Assembly: GCF_900101045.1 (NCBI RefSeq) | Contig: NZ_FNFN01000006.1 | Coordinates: forward strand, 62,001 to 126,000 | Source of the DNA: Nocardioides sp. YR527 | Lineage (GTDB): Bacteria; Actinomycetota; Actinomycetes; Propionibacteriales; Nocardioidaceae | Reading direction: 5' to 3' | DNA: 64,000 bases | Shown: positions 7,720 through 16,529 of the stretch, one piece after another | How the letters are laid out: every line of letters begins with the position of its first letter | Numbering within the stretch: the first letter of the stretch is position 1 | Program-made: the position numbers and the translations under genes | The notes under the pieces: model-generated | Seen by the model: only the letters and a program-made list of their open reading frames with translations | Told to the model about the DNA's origin: nothing | Database searches by the model: none

Positions 7720-7748
7720 GTTATAGCCCAGTAACTTAGTCAACTAAA
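7720..7748 (-). promoter_or_regulatory. promoter with overlapping inverted repeat for osmC-flavoprotein unit
   Basis: On the minus strand, TTTAGT (7743-7748) and TATAAC (7720-7725) are separated by 17 bases. The 12-bp inverted repeat TTAGT-TG-ACTAA covers 7736-7747 and the -35 element, a typical repressor position. The regulator is not identified in the window. Confidence 0.5.
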
Positions 7749-7752
7749 TAGA

Positions 7753-8247
7753 TCAGCGTTGTGTCTTGCGTGCCGAGATCACGCCGGTGTCGAACCCGGC
7801 CAGGTGCAGGCCGCCGTGGAACCGGGCGTGCTCGATCTTGAGGCAGCGGTTCTGGACGACCGTCGCTCCGGCCGCGCGTGCCGTGGCCGCCGCCTCGTCG
7901 TTGGTCAGCCCCAGCTGGAGCCAGACCGCCGGGGAGCCGAGCCCGACGACCTCCTCGACGACCGCGGGCAGGTCGCTGGCCCTGCGGAAGACGTCGACGA
8001 TGTCGGGGGTCTCCGGGAGATCGCCCAACGAGGCGTGGACGGTGTGTCCGAGAACTTCGCGGCCCGCGGCGTTCGGGTTGATGAAGTAGAGCCGGTAGTC
8101 GGTGTCCTGGGTGAGGTAGGTGGCGACGTAGTAGCTCGACCGAGCGGTGTTGGGGGAGAAGCCGACGATCGCGATCGACCTCGCCGCCCGGAGCAGCCCT
8201 TGCCGCTCGCGTGCGGTCGGCTCGTGGGGAATCCGTGGAACGGCCAT
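7753..8247 (-). CDS. CoA-binding domain protein (YccU-like)
   Basis: 164 residues forming a single CoA-binding Rossmann domain: AARSIAIVGFSPNTARSSYYVATYL near the N-terminus, YFINPNAAGREVLGHTVHASLGDLPETPDIVDVFRR, and VVQNRCLKIEHARF at the end. Family members bind CoA or acyl-CoA, but the physiological role is generally unknown. Its ATG shares one base with the metY stop, so it is the third gene of a metX-metY operon; a link to acyl-homoserine or CoA-thioester metabolism is plausible but unproven. Confidence 0.85.
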   Translation of the reverse strand: MAVPRIPHEPTARERQGLLRAARSIAIVGFSPNTARSSYYVATYLTQDTDYRLYFINPNAAGREVLGHTVHASLGDLPETPDIVDVFRRASDLPAVVEEVVGLGSPAVWLQLGLTNDEAAATARAAGATVVQNRCLKIEHARFHGGLHLAGFDTGVISARKTQR

Positions 8248-9539
8248 CAGATCTCCTTCGTCGCGGCGGTCAGCGCCTGGTCGAGGTCGTGGATGATGTC
8301 ATCGGCGTCCTCGATGCCGACGCTGATCCGCACCAGGCCGGGGGAGACCCCGGCCTCGACCAGCCGCGACTCGCTGAGCTGGCGGTGGGTGGTGGACGCC
8401 GGGTGGATCACCAGGGTCTTGGCGTCGCCGATGTTGGCCAGATGGCTGGCGAGCTCGACGGACTCGATGAACCGCTCGCCGGCGGCGCGACCGCCCCGGA
8501 CGTCGAAGGAGAAGACGCTGCCGGGCCCCTGGGGTAGATACTTCTGTGCCCGCGCATGGTGCGGGTGCGAGGGCAGCCCGGCCCAGCGGACGTGCTCGAC
8601 CCGAGGGTCGGCGGCAAGCCATTCGGCCACCACCTGCGCGTTCTCCACGTGCCGCTGGACCCGCAGGGCCAGGGTCTCGACGCCGAGGGCGAGCTGCCAC
8701 GCCGACTGAGGCGACAGGGTCGCGCCGACGTTGCGCAGGTGCTCGGCGCGGAGGCGGGTGAGGAAGGCGTACTCGCCGAAGTTGCCCCACCACGACAGGC
8801 CGCCGTAGTGCTCGACCGGCTCGTGGAAGAGCGGGAAGCGTTCGGGGGAGTAGGTGAAGCGGCCCGACTCGACGACGACCCCGCCGAGCGTGGTCCCGTG
8901 GCCGCCGAGGAACTTGGTCGCCGAGTGCACCACGATGTCGGCGCCCCACTCGATCGGCCGCGACAGGTACGGCGTCGGGATCGTCGAGTCGACCACGAAC
9001 GGCACCCCGTGCGCGTGCGCGACGTCGGCCAGCCCCTCCAGGTCGGCGATGTCGCCGGACGGGTTGGCGACGGTCTCGGCGAAGACCAGCTTGGTCTCGG
9101 GGCGGATGGCGGCTGCGTACGCCTCGGGGTCGGAGGAGGACACGAAGGTGGTCGACACCCCGAAGCGGCGCAGGGTGACGTCGAGCTGGGTGACCGAGCC
9201 GCCGTAGAGCTGGGCCGAGGCGACGATGTGGTCGCCGGCGCCGGCGAGGGACGCGAAGGTGACGAACTCCGCGGAGAGGCCCGACGCGGTGGCGACCGCC
9301 CCGATCCCGCCCTCTAGCGAGGCGAGCCGTTCCTCGAACGCGGCCACGGTCGGGTTGCCGACGCGGGTGTAGATGTTGCCGTACTTCTGCAGCGCGAAGC
9401 GCGCCGCCGCATCGGCGGTGTCGTCGAAGACGAACGACGCCGTCTGGTAGATCGGCAGCGCCCGGGCACCTTGGGCGGCATCGGGGATGTTGCCGGCGTG
9501 GATCGCACGGGTGTTGAAGCCGTAGGCATGGTCTGTCAT
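8247..9539 (-). CDS. metY: O-acetylhomoserine sulfhydrylase (aminocarboxypropyltransferase)
   Basis: 430 residues, a PLP-dependent Cys/Met metabolism enzyme. The PLP lysine lies in VVHSATKFLGGHGTTLGG, with YTRVGNPT, the GDIADLEGLADVAHAHGVPFVVDST segment, and the C-terminal HPASTTHRQLSESRLVEAGVSPGLVRISVGIED typical of MetY. It makes homocysteine from O-acetylhomoserine and sulfide, using the product of the adjacent metX. It overlaps metX by 4 bases at 9536-9539 and shares one base with the downstream CoA-binding gene, so all three are probably co-translated. Confidence 0.93.
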   Translation of the reverse strand: MTDHAYGFNTRAIHAGNIPDAAQGARALPIYQTASFVFDDTADAAARFALQKYGNIYTRVGNPTVAAFEERLASLEGGIGAVATASGLSAEFVTFASLAGAGDHIVASAQLYGGSVTQLDVTLRRFGVSTTFVSSSDPEAYAAAIRPETKLVFAETVANPSGDIADLEGLADVAHAHGVPFVVDSTIPTPYLSRPIEWGADIVVHSATKFLGGHGTTLGGVVVESGRFTYSPERFPLFHEPVEHYGGLSWWGNFGEYAFLTRLRAEHLRNVGATLSPQSAWQLALGVETLALRVQRHVENAQVVAEWLAADPRVEHVRWAGLPSHPHHARAQKYLPQGPGSVFSFDVRGGRAAGERFIESVELASHLANIGDAKTLVIHPASTTHRQLSESRLVEAGVSPGLVRISVGIEDADDIIHDLDQALTAATKEI

Positions 9540-10597
9540 GAAGCTCCTAGGAAGGTTCGGACGAGGTCGAGATAGCCGGGCGGGTCGAGCAGGAACGAGT
9601 CGTGGCCCCAGGTCGAGGCGATCTCGTGCCGCTCGACGTCGACGCCGGCGCGGCGCAGCTCCTCCTCGATCAGGGCCGAGTGGGACGTGGCGAAGCGCCA
9701 GTCGGAGTCGAATGAGATGACCTGGAACCGGGTGTCCCTGATCGCCGCCGCGAAGCCCGGCACGGCGAACGGGTCGAAGTAGTCGAGGAGGCGGGAGAGG
9801 TAGAGGTAGGAGAGCGCGTCGAAGCGGTCGACGAACGAGCTCGCCTGGTGGTCGAGATAGCTCTCGATCTCGAAGTCGATACCGAACCCCGGCGCCGAAC
9901 CGTCGCGCCGGGAACGGCCGAACTTCGCCTCCAGCCCCGGCTCGGAGACGTAGGTGACATGGCCGAGCATCCGCGCCACCGCGAGCCCGTTCGCGGGGAC
10001 GACGCCGTGGTCCGGATAGCGCCCGCCGCGGAAGTCGGGGTCGCGCAGGATCGCCTGCCGGGCGACGTTCGAGAGCGCGATGTTCTGGGCGCTCAGCCGG
10101 GCGGAGGCGGCCACCAGGACCGCCCGCTCGATCTGGCCGGGCGCGTCGGCGGCCCACTGCAGGACCTGCATGCCGCCGAGCGATCCGCCGACGGCGGCGT
10201 AGAGCCTCTCGATGCCGAGGTGGACCAGCAGCCGGCGGTGGACGGTGACCAGGTCCGCGACGCCGATCTGAGGGAACGAGAGGCCCCAGGCGCGGCCGGT
10301 GGTCGGATCGGTCGATGACGGCCCGGTGGTGCCCCGGCAACCGCCGAGGAGGTTGGCGCAGACCACGAAGAACCGGTCCGTGTCGACCGGCCGCCCGGGC
10401 CCCACCATCGTCGGCCACCACGTCGCCGCCTCGGCGTCGCCGGTGAGGGCGTGGGCGACGAAGACGACGTTGTCCCGGGCGGGCGCCAGCTCGCCGTAGG
10501 TGGCGTAGGCGACGTCGACCGGTGCGATTGTGCCGCCGCCGGCGAGCGGCAACGGGCTGGGCTCGTCGAAGAGACGGGCACGGCGCACGGCGGTCAT
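9536..10597 (-). CDS. metX: homoserine O-acetyltransferase
   Basis: 353 residues of the alpha/beta-hydrolase acyltransferase type. Landmarks: VFVAHALTGDAEA, the conserved NLLGGCRGTTGPSS, nucleophile elbow GGSLGGMQVLQWA, DSDWRFATSHS near the catalytic aspartate, and the terminal GHDSFLL with the catalytic histidine. It acetylates homoserine at the start of the direct-sulfhydrylation route to methionine. Start 10597 has GAGGGG upstream; a second ATG at 10615 would add six residues. The 103-bp region shared with divergent dapE contains the operon promoter. No SAM riboswitch was recognised there. Confidence 0.92.
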   Translation of the reverse strand: MTAVRRARLFDEPSPLPLAGGGTIAPVDVAYATYGELAPARDNVVFVAHALTGDAEAATWWPTMVGPGRPVDTDRFFVVCANLLGGCRGTTGPSSTDPTTGRAWGLSFPQIGVADLVTVHRRLLVHLGIERLYAAVGGSLGGMQVLQWAADAPGQIERAVLVAASARLSAQNIALSNVARQAILRDPDFRGGRYPDHGVVPANGLAVARMLGHVTYVSEPGLEAKFGRSRRDGSAPGFGIDFEIESYLDHQASSFVDRFDALSYLYLSRLLDYFDPFAVPGFAAAIRDTRFQVISFDSDWRFATSHSALIEEELRRAGVDVERHEIASTWGHDSFLLDPPGYLDLVRTFLGAS

Positions 10598-10700
10598 CGA
10601 CACCCCTCTCTCCATTAAGTCGAGTTGCTAACTAGAGAATTTAGCGTGCGAGTCGAGGTCCCCGGGCGGAGTCTCATGAAGGGCTGGTTGACTAGCGCCT

Positions 10701-11786
10701 GTGACGACCAGTCCTGAGACTTCCGAGATCGACCTGACGACCGACGTGGTGACGCTGACCCGGCAGCTGATGGACATCAACTCGGTGAGCCTCGATGAGC
10801 TCGAGCTGGCCGACGCCGTGGAGAGAGCGCTGACTGCGTACGACCACCTCGTCGTCGAGCGGCGGGGCAACTCGATCGTGGCGCGCACCGACCTCGGTCT
10901 TCCCGAGCGCGTGGTCATCGCCGGCCACCTCGACACGGTGCCGGTCAACGGCAACTTCCCGAGCCGACTGGACGAGGCCACGGGCATCCTGCACGGCCTG
11001 GGCGCGTGCGACATGAAGTCCGGTGACGCGGTCATCCTCAAGCTCGCCGCCACCCTCCTGACGCCCAACCGCGACGTGACGTACGTCTTCTACGACGCCG
11101 AGGAGATCGAGGCCGTCCACAACGGCCTCGGCAAGCTCGCGGCCAGCGAGCCCGACCTCCTAGCCGGGGACTTCGCGATCCTGATGGAGCCCTCGAACGC
11201 CGGTGTCGAGGCAGGCTGCCAGGGCACCCTTCGGGTCGAGGTACGCACCACCGGCGAGCGCTCCCACAGCGCCCGCGCCTGGCGCGGTGTCAACGCCATC
11301 CACAAGGCCGGCGAGGTGCTGCGCCGCCTGGAGGCGTACGTCCCACGCAAGCCGGTCATCGACGGGCTGGAGTATCACGAGGGTCTGAACGCGGTCTTCG
11401 TCAAGGGCGGAGTGGCGGGCAACGTGATCCCCGACGAATGCGTCGTGACGGTCAACTACCGCTTCGCGCCGGACCGGAGCGAGGAGGAGGCGCTGGCGTT
11501 CGTGACCGACTTCTTCCAGGGCTACGACGTCACCCTGACCGACTCGGCCCCGGGTGCGCTCCCGGGCCTGGACCGTCCGGCCGCGAAGGACTTCGTCGCC
11601 GCCGTCGGTGGCGAGGTCGGACCCAAGTTCGGCTGGACCGATGTGGCGCGGTTCACGGTCCTCGGCATACCGGCGGTCAACTATGGTCCAGGTGACCCGA
11701 TGTTCGCCCACAAGGCCGACGAGCACGTGCGGATCTCCGAGATCACCACCTGCGAGCAGGCCCTTCGTGATTGGTTGACCGCATGA
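10701..11786 (+). CDS. dapE: succinyl-diaminopimelate desuccinylase
   Basis: 361 residues, M20 family metallohydrolase. Zinc ligands and catalytic residues are visible in AGHLDTVP (His, Asp), GACDMKSGDAV (bridging Asp), YDAEEIEA (general-base and ligand Glu), ILMEPSNAGVEAGCQG, and the late FAHKADEHV (His). This is the actinobacterial DapE type of the lysine and meso-diaminopimelate pathway, supplying peptidoglycan cross-link precursor. GTG start at 10701; no Shine-Dalgarno is visible. The stop overlaps the next gene's ATG (ATGA, 11783-11786). Confidence 0.9.
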   Translation: MTTSPETSEIDLTTDVVTLTRQLMDINSVSLDELELADAVERALTAYDHLVVERRGNSIVARTDLGLPERVVIAGHLDTVPVNGNFPSRLDEATGILHGLGACDMKSGDAVILKLAATLLTPNRDVTYVFYDAEEIEAVHNGLGKLAASEPDLLAGDFAILMEPSNAGVEAGCQGTLRVEVRTTGERSHSARAWRGVNAIHKAGEVLRRLEAYVPRKPVIDGLEYHEGLNAVFVKGGVAGNVIPDECVVTVNYRFAPDRSEEEALAFVTDFFQGYDVTLTDSAPGALPGLDRPAAKDFVAAVGGEVGPKFGWTDVARFTVLGIPAVNYGPGDPMFAHKADEHVRISEITTCEQALRDWLTA

Positions 11787-12502
11787 CCCGACGCAGCGGC
11801 TCCGGCCCACGCCCCACCAAGGGGCGCCCCGCCGGCAGCACCACCGACCAGCGACTGCTGGACAGCTCCGGCCACGGCGACTGGGTCCACACCGACCCGT
11901 GGCGGGTCATGAAGATCCAGGCCGAGTTCGTCGAGGGGTTCAACGACCTCTCCGAGATCGGCCCGGCGATCAGCGTCTTCGGATCGGCGCGCACGCCCAA
12001 GGACCACCCGACCTACGCCCAGGCCGAGGCGATCGGCCGGGGTCTGGCCGAGGCCGGTTTCGTGGTGATCACCGGCGGTGGTCCGGGCACGATGGAGGCG
12101 GCCAACAAGGGTGCTCTCGAGGCCGGTGGCGAGTCGATCGGCCTCGGCATCGAGCTGCCCTTCGAGGCCAGGCTCAACGACTACGTCAGCTTCGGGCTGA
12201 ACTTCCGCTACTTCTTCGTGCGGAAGATGATGTTCGTGAAGTACTCCCAGGGCTACGTCGTCATGCCCGGCGGACTCGGCACCATGGACGAGCTCTTCGA
12301 GGCGATGACGCTCTCCCAGACCAAGAAGATCACCCAGTTCCCGATCGTGCTGATGGGCGTGGAGCACTGGCAGGGCCTGCTCGACTGGATGCGCGAGACC
12401 ATGCTGGCCGACGGCCGGATCAAGCAGAGCGACCTGGACATGATCACCCTCACCGACGACGTGGACGAGGCGGTCGAGCTGATGTTGAAGGCGCGTGACT
12501 GA
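11783..12502 (+). CDS. LOG family protein (TIGR00730, cytokinin-riboside phosphoribohydrolase-like)
   Basis: 239 residues with the lysine-decarboxylase-like Rossmann fold: SVFGSARTPKDHPTYAQAEAIGR, ITGGGPGTMEAANKGA, and the LOG signature MPGGLGTMDELFEAMTLSQ. Proteins of this family cleave nucleoside 5'-monophosphates to base and ribose 5-phosphate; the old lysine decarboxylase label is wrong. Association with dapE is widely conserved in actinobacteria. The ATG at 11783 overlaps the dapE stop, preferred over an in-frame start at 11771. Confidence 0.88.
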   Translation: MTRRSGSGPRPTKGRPAGSTTDQRLLDSSGHGDWVHTDPWRVMKIQAEFVEGFNDLSEIGPAISVFGSARTPKDHPTYAQAEAIGRGLAEAGFVVITGGGPGTMEAANKGALEAGGESIGLGIELPFEARLNDYVSFGLNFRYFFVRKMMFVKYSQGYVVMPGGLGTMDELFEAMTLSQTKKITQFPIVLMGVEHWQGLLDWMRETMLADGRIKQSDLDMITLTDDVDEAVELMLKARD

Positions 12503-12845
12503 GGCGATGGGTTGGATCTTCGCGGCACTCATCGTGCTGGCTCTCGGAGGAGTCGCCCTCGTAGCCGCCGGGACGGGCGCGCCGATGGGAGAGGAGTACG
12601 GCGACCAGCCCGATGCTCTGGTGCCCCGCGACCGCGTCCTGGAGGCGGCAGACCTGCGTCACGTACGTTTCTCGGTGGCCATCCGTGGCTACCGGATGGA
12701 CGAGGTGGACGCTCTGATCGCCCGCCTTGCCGAGGAGGCAGAATGGCGTGAGTCGACCGCGGCCGGCGATGCCGATGCCGAGGTCGGAGTCGGGGGACTC
12801 ACATCACCAACGCCCGAGCCCGATTCGGGCTCGCCCGACGTCTAG
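12495..12845 (+). CDS. small membrane protein with DivIVA-like domain
   Basis: 116 residues: one N-terminal helix (GWIFAALIVLALGGVALVAAG), a short linker, then LRHVRFSVAIRGYRMDEVDALIARLAEE, which matches the N-terminal DivIVA pattern (F-x-x-x-x-R-G-Y-x-x-x-E-V-D-x-F/L), and an acidic Pro-rich tail. DivIVA proteins sense curved membrane at poles and septa; this short version lacks the long coiled coil, so it may be an adaptor. The GTG at 12495 overlaps the LOG gene by 8 bases; ATG 12507 is an alternative. The gene just downstream encodes a large disordered membrane protein. Confidence 0.75.
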   Translation: MTEAMGWIFAALIVLALGGVALVAAGTGAPMGEEYGDQPDALVPRDRVLEAADLRHVRFSVAIRGYRMDEVDALIARLAEEAEWRESTAAGDADAEVGVGGLTSPTPEPDSGSPDV

Positions 12846-12860
12846 GACAGAATCGCTGCC

Positions 12861-14657
12861 GTGAGCTTCGCCGCCGTACTCGTCTACGCCGTGACCGCCC
12901 TGGTCGCGGTGATCGTTGCGCTCACCTACCTCAAGCCCCATCTCCTGCAGCCGCGGGAGCCGGGTCTACCACCCAAGATCCACCTGTACGCCGGTGCCGC
13001 CGGCCTTCTGGTCTGGGTCCTCTTCCTCGTCTCGCCGTCCTCGTTCTTCCTCGGCGGTGACGTCCCGGGTGTGATCGGTCTCTTCGGGATCTGGCTCGCC
13101 GCGATCGCCGGCATCTACCTGCTGCTGCGTCGGCTCAAGGAGAACCGCGCCGGGGCTGCCGGCCACGACGACTACGGCTACGGCAACGACTACGACGACG
13201 GCTACGACGGCTACGACGAGGAGTACGCAGAGGACGGCTACGGCTACGACGAGAGCGGTTACGACGAGGCCGGCTACGACGACTATGCCGAGCCCGACGG
13301 GCGGGCGGGCTACGCGGACCCACGCCGACCGGCTCAGCAGCCTGTTCCTCAACCCATCGCCCCGGCCGTCGCTCAATCCGTCGCCCAACCCGTCGCCCAA
13401 CCCGTCGCTCAGCAGGGACGCCCGGCGCCTCGCCGGCCCGAGCCCCGGCGAGCGGCATCGGGCGTCGACGAGACCGCCGTGATGGCGCCGGTCGACCGTG
13501 ACCCCTCGCCTGCTCCGCCCCCTGCTCCGGCGCCTGCTCCGGCCCCGGCTCCGGCTCCTGCGCCGACGCGGGACGGGCAGATCGGTCGCCGCGTGGCCGG
13601 GCGGCAGACACCGCCCCCGCCGGCGCCGCAAACCCAGCCGTCGCCGCAGCCCTCCCCGCAGCGGTCTCCGCGGCGGGCGGCCGCACCGCAGCCGCCGGCT
13701 CCCCAGCAGCCCGTACGTCACCAGCCCGTGCCCCAGCCCCCGGCCCCGGAGGCTCCTGCCCGGCCGCGGCAGGACCGCCCGGCGCCCGCGCGACCCGCAC
13801 CGGAGCGGCGAGCCCCGGAGCAGCCGATGCGCGAGCGTCCGGCTCCTCAGCGTCCGGACCCCCAGCGTCCGGCTCCTCAGCGTCCGGCACCGCGTCCCGC
13901 GCCCGAGCCCCAGCCGGGTCAGGGCGAGCCTGGCCGCGGCGGCCAGGACCCGTGGGGCCGCCGTCAGGAGCCGCCGCAGCGCCGCTCGCGTGGCTACGAC
14001 GATCGCTACGACGACCGCCGCAACGACAGCCGCGACGAGTTCGCCGACCGTCGCTACCGGCGCGACAGCAGCTACTCCGACCAGCCGGGCCAGCAGCAGT
14101 CGAGCCCGCCGCGCGCGCCACGCCCGGCGCCCCGGCCCGACTCCCGACCGGCACCCCAGCCCGCGCCCACGCCTGCGCCGCAGGCGCCGGGCCGGCCGTC
14201 AGGCCGCCGTCCGGGGCAGCAGCCCGAGACGTACGACCCCTACTCCTTCGAGTCCTACGGCCCGCGGGACCGCGACCGGGAACGGGCCGAGCCCCCGGCC
14301 CAGACCCCGCCCACGCCCGAGGCCCAGCCACGTCGACGTCAGCGGGAGCAGGGCTACCCTTCGACGACCTCCGGACATCGCGACGAGCCTGCCTATGCGG
14401 GCTACGACCAGGCGTACGCGCAGGGCTACGACCACGACGATGCCTACGACCGCGGCTATGAGGAGCGCTACGACCAGCGCTACGACGAGCACTACGACGA
14501 GCGCTACGACGATGCCTATGACCGGTCCGTCGGAGGCGATCGTCGAGACCGCGGCGGAGCGTTCTACGAGTCCTCCGGTGCGGCTATCGTGGTGCACGTC
14601 ACGCTGGTGATCCTGGCGATCTGGCTGACCTGGGCCTACGGAACATCGGTCATCTGA
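12861..14657 (+). CDS. large low-complexity membrane protein with Gly-Tyr-Asp and Pro-rich repeats
   Basis: 598 residues, not assigned to a family. Three N-terminal helices (SFAAVLVYAVTALVAVIVALTYL; LYAGAAGLLVWVLFLVSPSS; VIGLFGIWLAAIAGIYLLL) precede a tyrosine/aspartate/glycine-rich stretch (residues about 105-155, GYDGYDEEYAEDGYGYDE), a long Pro/Gln/Arg/Ala-rich region, a second tyrosine-rich block (YDERYDDAYDR, about 505-560), and a final helix IVVHVTLVILAIWLTWAYG. Such composition predicts intrinsic disorder. GTG start with CAGAAT at 12848-12853, 7 bases upstream (leaderless layout). It follows a DivIVA-like gene and precedes DUF3117. Repetitive DNA here could be prone to expansion. Confidence 0.7.
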   Translation: MSFAAVLVYAVTALVAVIVALTYLKPHLLQPREPGLPPKIHLYAGAAGLLVWVLFLVSPSSFFLGGDVPGVIGLFGIWLAAIAGIYLLLRRLKENRAGAAGHDDYGYGNDYDDGYDGYDEEYAEDGYGYDESGYDEAGYDDYAEPDGRAGYADPRRPAQQPVPQPIAPAVAQSVAQPVAQPVAQQGRPAPRRPEPRRAASGVDETAVMAPVDRDPSPAPPPAPAPAPAPAPAPAPTRDGQIGRRVAGRQTPPPPAPQTQPSPQPSPQRSPRRAAAPQPPAPQQPVRHQPVPQPPAPEAPARPRQDRPAPARPAPERRAPEQPMRERPAPQRPDPQRPAPQRPAPRPAPEPQPGQGEPGRGGQDPWGRRQEPPQRRSRGYDDRYDDRRNDSRDEFADRRYRRDSSYSDQPGQQQSSPPRAPRPAPRPDSRPAPQPAPTPAPQAPGRPSGRRPGQQPETYDPYSFESYGPRDRDRERAEPPAQTPPTPEAQPRRRQREQGYPSTTSGHRDEPAYAGYDQAYAQGYDHDDAYDRGYEERYDQRYDEHYDERYDDAYDRSVGGDRRDRGGAFYESSGAAIVVHVTLVILAIWLTWAYGTSVI

Positions 14658-14701
14658 CAGGTTCGAAGGCAGGTCAACCCGCCGAAACTCCCACCTTGCC
14701 G

Positions 14702-14730
14702 TCAGGTCTGCGGACCTGATGAGGGATAAT
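14702..14730 (+). promoter_or_regulatory. inverted repeat and -10-like element upstream of DUF3117 gene
   Basis: TCAGGTC-TGCG-GACCTGA forms a perfect 7-bp hairpin or operator at 14702-14719, followed by GATAAT at 14725-14730. It could end transcription of the preceding gene, or be an operator over the promoter of the DUF3117 gene that starts 73 bases later. The sequence alone does not decide. Confidence 0.4.
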
Positions 14731-14803
14731 GGACGTGCAATGCGCGCTCCGAGGCCATCCGGCAGGTGAGCGCCGACACGCGAGACACGGAAGAAGGTGC
14801 CGC

Positions 14804-14977
14804 ATGGCGGCGATGAAGCCGCGGACGGGAGACGGTCCGCTGGAGGTCACCAAGGAAGGTCGGGGCATCGTGATGCGCGTCCCGCTCGAAGGTGGTGGCC
14901 GGTTGGTCGTCGAACTGAATGCCGAAGAGGCCGCCGCGCTCGGCGAAGAGATCAAAGGTCTTGGGCTGAACGCGTAG
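14804..14977 (+). CDS. DUF3117 domain protein
   Basis: A 57-residue protein beginning MAAMKPRTGDGPLEVTKEGR and continuing RGIVMRVPLEGGGRLVVELNAEEAA, which is the almost invariant DUF3117 sequence found across actinobacteria. Function unknown; the strong conservation implies an essential or core role. The ATG at 14804 with AAGAAGG upstream is chosen over an in-frame start at 14729 because the conserved family N-terminus begins here. The stop is directly followed by the pepA ATG. Confidence 0.9.
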   Translation: MAAMKPRTGDGPLEVTKEGRGIVMRVPLEGGGRLVVELNAEEAAALGEEIKGLGLNA

Positions 14978-16516
14978 ATGACCACAACGCTGCCGTCACC
15001 GGCTCTGCCGTCGCAGGTCGGGCCGCCCACCTTCATGCTCAACCCGCTCGGCCCGGAGAGCCTCGATGCCGAGATCATCGCGCTGCCGGTCATTCCGGGC
15101 GACGATGTGTTGACCATCGGTCCCGGGGCCGCCGACCTCGGCGACCAGCACGATCTGCTGGGTCATCTCGAGTTCGAAGGTGCCACCGGCAGTGCCGGTG
15201 AGGTGACGACGTACGCCGTCACCGGCTCCGGCACCCTGCGACAGATCCTCCTGATCGGTGTCGGCGCGCAGCGTCGAGACGACTTCCGCAGGGCGGGGGC
15301 CGCGCTGGCTCGCGCCGTGCGGGACCGGTCCGAGGTGGTCACGACCATTCCGGCGGTCGACCCGGAGGTCGGGTTGGAGCCGTTCGTGGCCGGCGCGACG
15401 CTGGGGTCCTTCCTCTTCCACTGGCGCTCCGAGGGCGCGCCGTGGAAACCGGTGGAGACGATCACCCTGGCCGATCTCGGCGACGACCAGGCGGCAGCGT
15501 TGGACCGGGCTCAGGCGATCGCGCGCGCCAGCTGGCGCGCGCGGTTCTTCTCCTCGGTCCCGAGCAACTTGAAGAACCCGGTCTGGCTGGCCGAGCAGGC
15601 CGAAGCGCTCGCGGCCGAGAAGGGCCTGCAGATCACGGTCTGGGACGAGGACGAGCTCGAGAAGGACGGCTTCGGAGGCATCGTCGCGGTCGGCCAGGGC
15701 TCGGTGACTCCGCCGAGGCTGATCCGGCTCGACTACAGCCCCCGCAAGGCCGGACGGCTGAGCTCGTCGAGGAAGACGCCGACGGTGGTGCTGGTCGGCA
15801 AGGGCATCACCTTCGACACCGGTGGGCTCAACATCAAGCCCAGCGACGGCATGCTCAACATGAAGCGGGACATGACCGGCGGCGCGGTGGTGCTCGCCGT
15901 GATGGCGGCGCTGGCCGAGATCGGCTGCCCGGTCAAGGTCATCGGACTCATCGCCGCGGCCGAGAACTCCATCTCGGGATCGGCGATGCGTCCCGGCGAC
16001 GTGGTCACCCACTACGGTGGCCGCACCTCCGAGGTCACCAACACCGACGCGGAGGGCAGGCTCGTGCTGGCCGACGCGATGGCGTACGCCGTGGACAAGC
16101 TCAAGCCGGCCGCTTTGGTCGACATCGCCACCCTCACCGGTGCGATGCGGGTGGCGCTCGGGCAGACGATGGCCGGCTACTTCGCCGACGACGACGCGCT
16201 GGCCACGCGGCTGGCCGAGGCGTCGGAGGTCTCCGGCGAGACGCTGTGGCGGATGCCGTTGGTCGCCGACTACGAGGACAAGCTCTCCTCGAAGGTCGCC
16301 GACGCCGACAACGCCCCCGGTGGGCCCGGCGCCATCACCGCCGCGCTGTTCCTGCATCACTTCACCGGTGGCACCCCGTGGGCCCACATCGACGTCGCCT
16401 GCGGTGACGCGTACGCCGACGTCCACGAGCTCACTCCCGGCCCTACCGGTTTCGGTGCCCGGGTCCTCCTCAGCTGGCTGGCGAGCCCGGACCCGCTCGC
16501 CGCCGTCCCCTCCTGA
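14978..16516 (+). CDS. pepA: leucyl aminopeptidase, M17 family
   Basis: 512 residues, cytosolic two-zinc aminopeptidase releasing N-terminal residues from peptides. The C-terminal catalytic half shows VGKGITFDTGGLNIKPSDGM (metal-binding Lys and Asp), MKRDMTGGA (Asp), the M17 signature NTDAEGRLVLADA (Asp, Glu, catalytic Arg), and the DIATLTGA segment. The N-terminal half is the usual divergent regulatory domain. The ATG follows the DUF3117 stop without a gap, so the two are probably co-translated. Ends just before a hairpin-repeat locus. Confidence 0.93.
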   Translation: MTTTLPSPALPSQVGPPTFMLNPLGPESLDAEIIALPVIPGDDVLTIGPGAADLGDQHDLLGHLEFEGATGSAGEVTTYAVTGSGTLRQILLIGVGAQRRDDFRRAGAALARAVRDRSEVVTTIPAVDPEVGLEPFVAGATLGSFLFHWRSEGAPWKPVETITLADLGDDQAAALDRAQAIARASWRARFFSSVPSNLKNPVWLAEQAEALAAEKGLQITVWDEDELEKDGFGGIVAVGQGSVTPPRLIRLDYSPRKAGRLSSSRKTPTVVLVGKGITFDTGGLNIKPSDGMLNMKRDMTGGAVVLAVMAALAEIGCPVKVIGLIAAAENSISGSAMRPGDVVTHYGGRTSEVTNTDAEGRLVLADAMAYAVDKLKPAALVDIATLTGAMRVALGQTMAGYFADDDALATRLAEASEVSGETLWRMPLVADYEDKLSSKVADADNAPGGPGAITAALFLHHFTGGTPWAHIDVACGDAYADVHELTPGPTGFGARVLLSWLASPDPLAAVPS

Positions 16517-16529
16517 CGAGACGTCACGT

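Noticed and set aside
10598..10700. SAM riboswitch upstream of metX
   Set aside because: The region is only 103 bp, and no SAM-I or SAM-II consensus was seen.
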